Source: Spirochaetota bacterium
GTDB taxonomy: Bacteria; Spirochaetota; JAGLSM01
Reading direction: 5' to 3'
NCBI GenBank assembly: GCA_023135745.1
Contig: JAGLSM010000170.1
Coordinates: 1 to 5,083 of the forward strand
Length of the DNA stretch: 5,083 nucleotides
Each line of letters opens with the position of its first letter. The first letter of the stretch is position 1. The notes below the pieces were generated by a model, which made no database searches, was not told where the DNA came from, and saw nothing but the letters and a program-made list of their open reading frames with translations. Below are positions 1 through 5,083 of this stretch, piece after piece. The translations under genes were made by a program, and so were the position numbers.

Positions 1-1150
1 GATTAAAAACGGCAGTATTTGGAGAAAATATTTTTTTAAAATCTTTTTCAAGTTTGACCTTTAAATCGTCTCTTTGTGCAAAATTCAAAGATTTAATGAT
101 TGCCAGGTCGAAGAATACCTGTTTCTTTTTTTTATTAATTCGAAAATCATGGTATGAAACGATTTCATTATTCTTATTTATGTACCTTTTTAATTTCTTT
201 TTCATTTTATCAATTTCAGGATTCTCGGTATCAATCGGATCAACATGGACTGATACATAGACTCTTAAAGATTCAACCAGTCTGTTATGCACCTTGTCTG
301 TTATTGAATGTGCATGACCAATACTCAATTTATTATTAACTTCGATATCCAGTGAACCCCAGATTGAAACCCCGTATGTATGAAGAATTATATCATGAAC
401 ACCAATCACTTCCTTCTCTTCAAGAACAGCCTTTCTTATATTATTTATCATTTCTTCTGAAGGGGCGGAACCCAAAAGATTACTCGCGGAATTTCTTAAT
501 ATATGTATACCAGAAAAGATTATAAACACTCCCATAAGAAGAGCAACAAGACCATCAAGCCAGAGAATCCCCAACCTCATTCCAATCATTGATGCCACAA
601 CACCAATAGTTGTAAAAGCGTCACTTCTGTGATGAATCCCATCAGCAATTAAAACCTGCGAATTTATCCTTTTTCCAAAATCAATTGAAATACGAGCCAT
701 CAATTCCTTAACAATTATTGTGATGATAACAACTATACAAACACCTATCTGAAAATCAACAGTTGTTTTAGAAATAAACTTTTCAAAACCGTATCTTATA
801 AATTCAACCCCGGTAACAATCAATAATACCGAAATTATTAAAGCGCCTATTTCTTCTATACGTCCATGTCCAAAGGGATGTTTTTCGTCAGCTGGTTTTG
901 ACCCATATTTAAAACCAAGTAGAACAATAATAGATGTTCCGGAATCAGAGAGGGTATGAACAGAATCAGCAATTAAGGCAAGACTGTTTATTAAAAGACC
1001 TAAACCCAGTTTTATAATAAATAATAAAACATTTATTATAATACTTCCCGCGCCCGCGATCAGACCATATCTCTTTCTAAGATCAGCCCTGCTCATTTTA
1101 TTATGGCGCTTTATAAATACTCTAATCAGAAATTTGCTTATAACCTTCAT
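1..1150 (-). CDS. Cation diffusion facilitator (CDF) family metal exporter, 3' end cut by window edge
   Basis: Inner-membrane divalent-cation/proton antiporter that moves metal, probably Zn2+, out of the cytoplasm. The frame is open from ATG 1150 to base 1 (383 residues, no stop reached). Six hydrophobic segments lie at about 30-53, 56-79, 101-122, 132-148, 165-190 and 195-218. TM2 has H65xxxD69 (in ADSVHTLSD) and TM5 has H173xxxD177 (in HHRSD), the intramembrane metal site; the TM2-TM3 loop has the family signature HPFGHG (91-96). By-eye alignment to E. coli YiiP puts H65 where YiiP has Asp45; His there is typical of zinc-selective CDFs. The cytoplasmic dimerisation domain spans about 231-305 (H252, D268, H281, and H302/D304 in HVDP). 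Residues 315-383 look like a second copy of that fold, with YHDFRI at 333-338. The start is the first ATG after the upstream gene's in-frame TAA, 12 bases away. No clear Shine-Dalgarno is visible, so translational coupling is likely. Family call is firm; the substrate is inferred. Confidence 0.95.
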   Translation of the reverse strand, partial: MKVISKFLIRVFIKRHNKMSRADLRKRYGLIAGAGSIIINVLLFIIKLGLGLLINSLALIADSVHTLSDSGTSIIVLLGFKYGSKPADEKHPFGHGRIEEIGALIISVLLIVTGVEFIRYGFEKFISKTTVDFQIGVCIVVIITIIVKELMARISIDFGKRINSQVLIADGIHHRSDAFTTIGVVASMIGMRLGILWLDGLVALLMGVFIIFSGIHILRNSASNLLGSAPSEEMINNIRKAVLEEKEVIGVHDIILHTYGVSIWGSLDIEVNNKLSIGHAHSITDKVHNRLVESLRVYVSVHVDPIDTENPEIDKMKKKLKRYINKNNEIVSYHDFRINKKKKQVFFDLAIIKSLNFAQRDDLKVKLEKDFKKIFSPNTAVFN

Positions 1151-1162
1151 ACAATGATTACT

Positions 1163-2107
1163 TTATTTATTAACAACATAATACTTATAGATAAACCATC
1201 TATCAAACTTCTTGTATAAAGAAAAGTAATAGTCTTTCCTTTCAATTAACCGATTCTTTTTATAGACAATATTACACAGGACTTCGGCATCTTCACCAAG
1301 CGTCAGTTTGTCCCGGTTAATGATTATTCTTTTAACAAAAAATTTCACTATTGTCTTTGCCGGGAAATCCTTTAGAAATACCTTGAAATCAGCAAGAACC
1401 TTTCTTTTATTCATAAAAGATGCTGTTCCATATCTATTTGAGTAGTTATTGAAAATCCCTATTAATTTCAATACATCAATGTATCTGAAATAAGCCTGCC
1501 AGTCTCTGCGCATTTTTGAATTAATTGTAAAACTTACAGTCTCTCCAGGAGTAAGCTTCTGACCCATATAAACCTGTCTTTGAGTATTCATCTTTTTAAC
1601 AAGGTGATCTACCCTTCTCGGCGGACGGAGTATAAACCTCAGACTATTTGATGCAACTCTGCGGTCCACATTGGATCTTGCCGGGTTCTGAAAAAAGTAT
1701 CCGGTAATCTCATAATGATCCGGCTCAACAAGACGGAAAAGCTTTTCTATATCAATGACCCGCCCAAAGTGTTCCTTCGGTTTAAGAGTCACCAGCCTTT
1801 GCCCTGAAACATTATAACGGTTTTTCATGCGGTATAAAAAAAAGTTGTCACTGTATTTTACAGCTATGTTTTTGAGATTACGTATTCTGAAGGCAAAATT
1901 CTGAAAGATATGTTTTGAAAGATTTATTTTAAGAGTTTTATTCCCTTTGTTAACAATATAAACATATACCGGGATTTCCCGCTTTATCCTGTAAATCTGG
2001 CGAAGAAGTTTAATCCTCACCTCTATAGGAGGTTTTTCCAGAAAATCTTTTCCATATATAATTATTGATTGAATCATTATAAAAATGACTATTAGTAACT
2101 TTTTCAC
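1163..2107 (-). CDS. Exported protein of unknown function, possible Ig-like plus NTF2-like domains
   Basis: I do not recognise this 314-residue protein as a named family. It starts with GTG at 2107, supported by GGGAG six bases upstream. Residues 1-19 look like a signal peptide: two lysines, a long Ile/Leu/Val stretch, and possible cleavage after G19. There is no lipobox; the only cysteine is C278, so it is probably a soluble secreted or periplasmic protein. Residues about 26-162 read as beta strands in an Ig-like order (VYVYIVNKGNKTLKI, then FAFRIRN, RLVTLKPKEHFGRVIDI and HYEITGYFF), like domains with a 'non-equal ligand / add-on beta sandwich' look. Residues about 190-314 (DWQAYFRYIDVLKLI, then VLADFKVFL and a closing YYFSLYKKFDRWFIYKYYVV) resemble an NTF2-like alpha-plus-beta cone. 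Both fold guesses are by eye. The protein is very basic. It is first in an operon with the CDF exporter, so a role in the envelope or in metal handling is possible, but only from context. Confidence 0.85.
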   Translation of the reverse strand: MKKLLIVIFIMIQSIIIYGKDFLEKPPIEVRIKLLRQIYRIKREIPVYVYIVNKGNKTLKINLSKHIFQNFAFRIRNLKNIAVKYSDNFFLYRMKNRYNVSGQRLVTLKPKEHFGRVIDIEKLFRLVEPDHYEITGYFFQNPARSNVDRRVASNSLRFILRPPRRVDHLVKKMNTQRQVYMGQKLTPGETVSFTINSKMRRDWQAYFRYIDVLKLIGIFNNYSNRYGTASFMNKRKVLADFKVFLKDFPAKTIVKFFVKRIIINRDKLTLGEDAEVLCNIVYKKNRLIERKDYYFSLYKKFDRWFIYKYYVVNK

Positions 2108-2113
2108 AATCTA

Positions 2114-2118
2114 CTCCC
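2114..2118 (-). promoter_or_regulatory. Shine-Dalgarno site fixing the GTG start of the 314-residue protein
   Basis: Read on the minus strand this is GGGAG, six bases before GTG 2107. It is the reason for choosing the non-ATG start. That start also places the lysine-led hydrophobic signal peptide exactly at the N terminus. Confidence 0.7.
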
Positions 2119-2183
2119 AATTAAAAACTTTTCCTAATATACTCATCTAACTATATTTTATCCAATGTATCGGACAAAAACGG

Positions 2184-2212
2184 ATTATAGACTTTAAAAT
2201 CATAATTTTAAA
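2184..2212 (-). promoter_or_regulatory. Candidate sigma70-type promoter for the minus-strand operon
   Basis: On the minus strand a perfect TATAAT -10 box occupies 2189-2184. Seventeen bases upstream is TTTAAA (2212-2207), which matches four of six positions of the TTGACA -35 consensus. Transcription would start near 2177 and give a leader of about 70 bases before GTG 2107. The spacing and -10 box are good and the -35 is weak. In AT-rich DNA such matches arise by chance, so confidence is moderate at best. Confidence 0.4.
2193..2212. repeat. Perfect inverted repeat, 8-bp arms with 4-base spacer, in the divergent gap
   Basis: The arms are TTTAAAAT (2193-2200) and ATTTTAAA (2205-2212), separated by CATA. 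The repeat lies between the outward-facing candidate -10 boxes at 2184-2189 (minus) and 2218-2223 (plus) and overlaps both candidate -35 elements. This could be an operator for a dimeric regulator, or just two mirror-image AT-rich -35 regions. With no G-C pair in the arms, a stable RNA hairpin is unlikely. Confidence 0.6.
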
Positions 2213-2223
2213 CATACTACAAT
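2193..2223 (+). promoter_or_regulatory. Weak candidate promoter for uppP
   Basis: TACAAT at 2218-2223 matches five of six positions of the -10 consensus. Upstream, TTTAAA (2193-2198, 19-base spacer) or the overlapping TTAAAA (18-base spacer) could serve as a poor -35. The leader would be about 60 bases. It is supported mainly by position, since uppP is the first plus-strand gene and needs a promoter in this gap. Confidence 0.25.
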
Positions 2224-2278
2224 CTAATCATTAGTATCGGCCGTTTTTTACCACATTTTTACAATTGTTTGCAAGATT

Positions 2279-2284
2279 AAGGAG
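2279..2284 (+). promoter_or_regulatory. Shine-Dalgarno site of uppP
   Basis: AAGGAG lies five bases before ATG 2290. It is a strong ribosome binding site that confirms the chosen start, and it contrasts with the poor site in front of the next gene, ftsK. Confidence 0.85.
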
Positions 2285-2289
2285 TTATA

Positions 2290-3129
2290 ATGGATCTGCT
2301 AAACGGTATTATTTTAGGGATTGTGCAGGGAATTACAGAATTCCTGCCGGTCAGTTCTTCAGGGCACCTTATTCTTGCAGGAGCTATTTTTCCGGGAAAG
2401 ATTGAAATCGGACTTTTTACTGAAATTCTTCTTCATTTTGCAACACTGCTTGCTATAATTGCTGTTTTTTACAAAGAATTTATAGATGTTTTTTTCTCAC
2501 CTTTCAGGATACCGGGGATTATAAAAAAAACCGGAGCTTCAGGAATTCTTAAAGACAAAAATATAAAAATGCTTTTCCTTATAATCATTAGCTCTATTCC
2601 GGCAGGAATCGCAGGTATAATATTCCATGACAATATCGATGAACTTTTAAAAAATCCTAATATCGTCAAATACGTTTCGGTACTTTTAGGTGTAACCGGT
2701 TTGATACTTCTTTCTTCACGGTTTTTTCCACAATTTTTTAAAAATAAAAAAAATAAAAAAACAGATGATCTTAAGATAATCGACGTAATTGCCGTTGGTA
2801 CAGCCCAGGCATTTGCACTTCTTCCGGGAATTTCCCGATCAGGCTCAACAATCTCCACCGGCCTCATCAGAGGAGTAAACAGGGAAACTATCGGTGTATT
2901 TTCATTCCTTATGGCTGTTCCTGTTATTGCAGGAGCAACCCTGTTAAGTGTAGTTGGCAATAAACCAATAGATTTTCAGCCCGTCTTCCATATCAGCGGT
3001 TTTCTCTCCTCATTCATTACCGGTTACTTCAGCCTGAAATTTCTGATGAAAATAATAAAGATGGGAAAATTCCATCATTTTGCCTGGTACTGCTTTTTTA
3101 TGATGTTTGCGGGATTACTATTTTCATAA
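2290..3129 (+). CDS. uppP: Undecaprenyl-diphosphate phosphatase (UppP/BacA family)
   Basis: Integral inner-membrane enzyme that removes one phosphate from undecaprenyl diphosphate. It regenerates the undecaprenyl phosphate carrier needed for peptidoglycan and other surface polymers; extra copies are known to give bacitracin resistance. The 279 residues match the family's usual length of about 270. The first signature, with its (E/Q)xxxE element, is Q13-G-I-T-E17 followed by FLPVSSSGHL (18-27). The second is PGISRSGST (179-187), where R183 corresponds to the essential arginine. LLHFATLLA (47-55) is also a conserved family segment. Hydrophobic spans at about 41-60, 93-112, 126-142, 163-178, 205-223, 234-251 and 264-279 fit the multi-pass fold. 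The cytoplasmic loop 150-160 is a lysine/asparagine tract (FKNKKNKKTDD) encoded by long A runs. No residue expected for activity is missing. The start is set by AAGGAG. It is first in a plus-strand unit with ftsK. Confidence 0.97.
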   Translation: MDLLNGIILGIVQGITEFLPVSSSGHLILAGAIFPGKIEIGLFTEILLHFATLLAIIAVFYKEFIDVFFSPFRIPGIIKKTGASGILKDKNIKMLFLIIISSIPAGIAGIIFHDNIDELLKNPNIVKYVSVLLGVTGLILLSSRFFPQFFKNKKNKKTDDLKIIDVIAVGTAQAFALLPGISRSGSTISTGLIRGVNRETIGVFSFLMAVPVIAGATLLSVVGNKPIDFQPVFHISGFLSSFITGYFSLKFLMKIIKMGKFHHFAWYCFFMMFAGLLFS

Positions 3130-3202
3130 AGCCTCTTACTTAAGCAGCCTCTCAAGAACACCGATAATCATAAAGACATAGTATCTAAAAAAAGAGACCG
3201 GC

Positions 3203-5083
3203 ATGAAGAGAAGCAAATATAAGACTATCGATAAAAAGGGGAATTCATTAAAAAAAGTTCAGGCGCTGTGCATTGCCCTGTTCGGAATTCTTCTTCTCGC
3301 GGCAGTACTCAGCCATAATCCTGTCGATACATCTTTATCAGTAAAAAAAGTACACAACTGGGCAGGATCCGCCGGAGCATACATGTCTACCGGAATTTTT
3401 CATTTAATTGGCAACGGAGGATACCTTCTTCCATTTCTTTTTTTTATATACTCAGGTCTTTTATTCAAGCAAAAAAATCATATAGAAGTATTGAAACAAA
3501 CCACCCCGTTTCTTCTTATTATTTTTTCTTTTATACTGATTCTCTCTTTAAATAAAAGCCTTCCTTATGTTTCTCACGGAGGAGTAATTGGAGCGTTATC
3601 AGCAAAAGGCTTAAAAAGTCTCTTTGGAACCTTCGGAGGCTACCTGATAAGCATTGGAATATTGGCAGGCTTTATCCTTGTATTTTTCAAAGCTCCTCTT
3701 AAAAACTGGAGGATAAAACTTCCTCTAAAGAAGAAAGAAAAAAAAGACATCCTGTTTGACGGTGGACTCAAGAGAAAAATCTCTGATGCGCCTCTGGATA
3801 ATTCTGTAATTTTTAAATCATCAGGTTTGCCGAGACAGGAAATACTAAAACAATTTAAAAGCGAAATGCTGCAGACAGATAAAAAACCACCCCTTATAAA
3901 AAAAGTGTCTATCAATTATCCAAAACACAAACCGTCAACCCATATTGTAAAATACAACGATGAATCAGTCATAATCTCAAACGAAACAGAGCCCGGTAAG
4001 GAAGACTTTTTTGATAATGATATAAACACACCTCCATCCCTAAAACAAGGAAATCCATCAGAAAAACAAAACCTGAAAAATTATCAAAAACCGAACAGCG
4101 ACATTCTCTTCAAATCAAAACAGCAGATCAATGAAGAAATACAAAAATTTTTAGAGTATAATGCTAATCTTCTTGAAAACACCTTCAATGAATTCGGAAT
4201 TGACGCTAAAGTTACAAATATCCGAAGGGGCCCTGTTATAACCAGATTTGAGATATCAATTCCTCCCGGTGTTAAACTGACCAAGGTCGTAGCTCTTCAG
4301 GATAATATTGCCCTTAATCTGGCAGCAGCAAGCATCCGTATTGAAGCTCCCATTCCCGGTAAATCCGCAATAGGAATAGAAGTTCCAAACAGAACTAGAG
4401 CAATAGTAACATTAAGAGACCTGCTTGAATCCAAATCATTTAAAACGAGCAAGGCCAAAATTCCTATTGCTCTCGGAAAAACTGTCTCAGGAAATTCAGA
4501 GGTTGCCGACTTAAGCTCAATGCCTCATCTGCTCATAGCAGGAACCACAGGTGCCGGAAAATCAGTATGCGTCAACGGTATAATATGCAGTATCCTATAC
4601 AACATGAGACCTGACAAAGTCCGTTTTATAATGGTTGATCCTAAATACGTTGAACTTGCTCCCTATAACGGAATTCCTCATCTGCTTATACCTGTAATAA
4701 ACAAACCTAAAAAAGCAATTCTGGCATTAAAATGGCTGGTTACCGAGATGGAACGCCGTTATGAACAGCTGCAGAATATGAATACAAGAAACATCGTAGG
4801 ATTTAACGAAAAGCTAAGCACATATAAAGAAAAACCTGTTTTAGATGGTGTAGAATTAGAACCAATGCCGTATCTGGTATTAATAATAGACGAACTTGCA
4901 GATCTGATGATCCTGGCTGCTAAAGAAATCGAAGACTCAATCTCAAGACTTGCAGCTATGTCCCGTGCTGTCGGTATCCATCTTATTTTCGCGACACAGC
5001 GGCCTTCCGTTGATGTCATTACAGGAGTGATTAAAAACAACTTCCCATGCAGAATCGCGTTCCAGGTTGCATCTTCAATCGAC
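3203..5083 (+). CDS. ftsK: DNA translocase FtsK/SpoIIIE, C-terminal part beyond window
   Basis: Septal, membrane-anchored, ATP-driven DNA pump that clears and aligns chromosome termini during division. The 627 residues present run off the window without a stop. About four membrane spans lie at 18-38, 60-88, 100-116 and 143-166. A short hydrophilic, lysine-rich linker follows (about 170-305; FtsK linkers vary and can be much longer). The alpha domain includes GPVITRFEI (343-351). The RecA-like beta domain has Walker A GTTGAGKS (447-454), D479-P-K-Y-V-E-L, Walker B LVLIIDELADLM (558-569) and TQRPSVDVITG (598-608). The rest of the motor and the DNA-reading gamma domain are missing only because the window ends. 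ATG 3203 is the first start after an in-frame TAG at 3179; its Shine-Dalgarno is weak (AGAG, six bases upstream). The 73-base gap after uppP shows no convincing terminator, so read-through from uppP is likely. Y482 replaces the Met usual in FtsK/SpoIIIE proteins. Confidence 0.97.
   Translation, partial: MKRSKYKTIDKKGNSLKKVQALCIALFGILLLAAVLSHNPVDTSLSVKKVHNWAGSAGAYMSTGIFHLIGNGGYLLPFLFFIYSGLLFKQKNHIEVLKQTTPFLLIIFSFILILSLNKSLPYVSHGGVIGALSAKGLKSLFGTFGGYLISIGILAGFILVFFKAPLKNWRIKLPLKKKEKKDILFDGGLKRKISDAPLDNSVIFKSSGLPRQEILKQFKSEMLQTDKKPPLIKKVSINYPKHKPSTHIVKYNDESVIISNETEPGKEDFFDNDINTPPSLKQGNPSEKQNLKNYQKPNSDILFKSKQQINEEIQKFLEYNANLLENTFNEFGIDAKVTNIRRGPVITRFEISIPPGVKLTKVVALQDNIALNLAAASIRIEAPIPGKSAIGIEVPNRTRAIVTLRDLLESKSFKTSKAKIPIALGKTVSGNSEVADLSSMPHLLIAGTTGAGKSVCVNGIICSILYNMRPDKVRFIMVDPKYVELAPYNGIPHLLIPVINKPKKAILALKWLVTEMERRYEQLQNMNTRNIVGFNEKLSTYKEKPVLDGVELEPMPYLVLIIDELADLMILAAKEIEDSISRLAAMSRAVGIHLIFATQRPSVDVITGVIKNNFPCRIAFQVASSID

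Noticed and set aside
54..339. Two overlapping plus-strand open frames of 61-68 codons
   Set aside because: Both lie antisense within the clearly conserved CDF exporter gene, have no ribosome binding site and no protein-like features.
2238..2249. CGGCCG followed by six T residues, terminator-like
   Set aside because: CGGCCG is a self-complementary word with no loop and cannot form a stem alone. The longer pairing with 2176-2183 has only eight mostly A-U pairs across a 57-base loop.
2469..2960. 163-codon minus-strand open frame
   Set aside because: Lies entirely antisense to uppP, whose motifs are unmistakable on the plus strand.
3130..3152. AGCCTCT direct repeat at 3130-3136 and 3146-3152
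   Set aside because: Seven bases, two copies, no third copy nearby and no link to a start site; consistent with chance.
3640..5040. Three minus-strand open frames of 66-93 codons (3640-3915, 4084-4284, 4759-5040)
   Set aside because: All are antisense to ftsK coding sequence, which is continuous and conserved through this stretch.
1..5083. A novel defence, mobile or RNA-based system
   Set aside because: No integrase, transposase, nuclease, toxin-antitoxin, tRNA, CRISPR repeat or riboswitch-like leader was seen. Three of the four genes are recognised housekeeping or transport families.

Overview
The window is AT-rich bacterial chromosome with two transcription units that diverge from a 182-base gap (2108-2289). 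It holds two complete genes and two genes cut by the window edges. No RNA gene, mobile element, CRISPR array or phage signature was found. The host is not identifiable from this sequence alone. UppP and FtsK point to a peptidoglycan-containing bacterium, and the lysine/isoleucine-rich proteins match the low GC content. The exported protein with a predicted non-lipidated signal peptide fits a diderm better than a monoderm. A spirochaete-like or other AT-rich environmental lineage is possible but is only a guess.

Minus strand, 1-2107: a GTG-started, probably exported 314-residue protein of unknown function (1163-2107) is followed after 12 bases by a cation diffusion facilitator (CDF) metal exporter (1-1150). 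The exporter's last codons lie beyond base 1. The pair is almost certainly co-transcribed. The exporter has a zinc-type His/Asp site in the membrane and appears to carry two consecutive cytoplasmic ferredoxin-like domains.

Gap, 2108-2289: both flanking genes have good Shine-Dalgarno sequences. The middle contains a perfect 8-bp inverted repeat with a 4-base spacer (2193-2212), flanked by plausible -10 boxes pointing in opposite directions. This suggests back-to-back promoters, possibly with a shared operator.

Plus strand, 2290-5083: uppP encodes undecaprenyl-diphosphate phosphatase, which recycles the lipid carrier for cell-wall synthesis. It is followed after 73 bases by ftsK, the membrane-anchored DNA translocase of the division septum. 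FtsK is present to residue 627 and is cut inside its RecA-like motor domain. Both genes belong to envelope growth and division, so co-transcription is plausible. The region reads as ordinary core genome. The least understood element is the 314-residue exported protein paired with the metal exporter.
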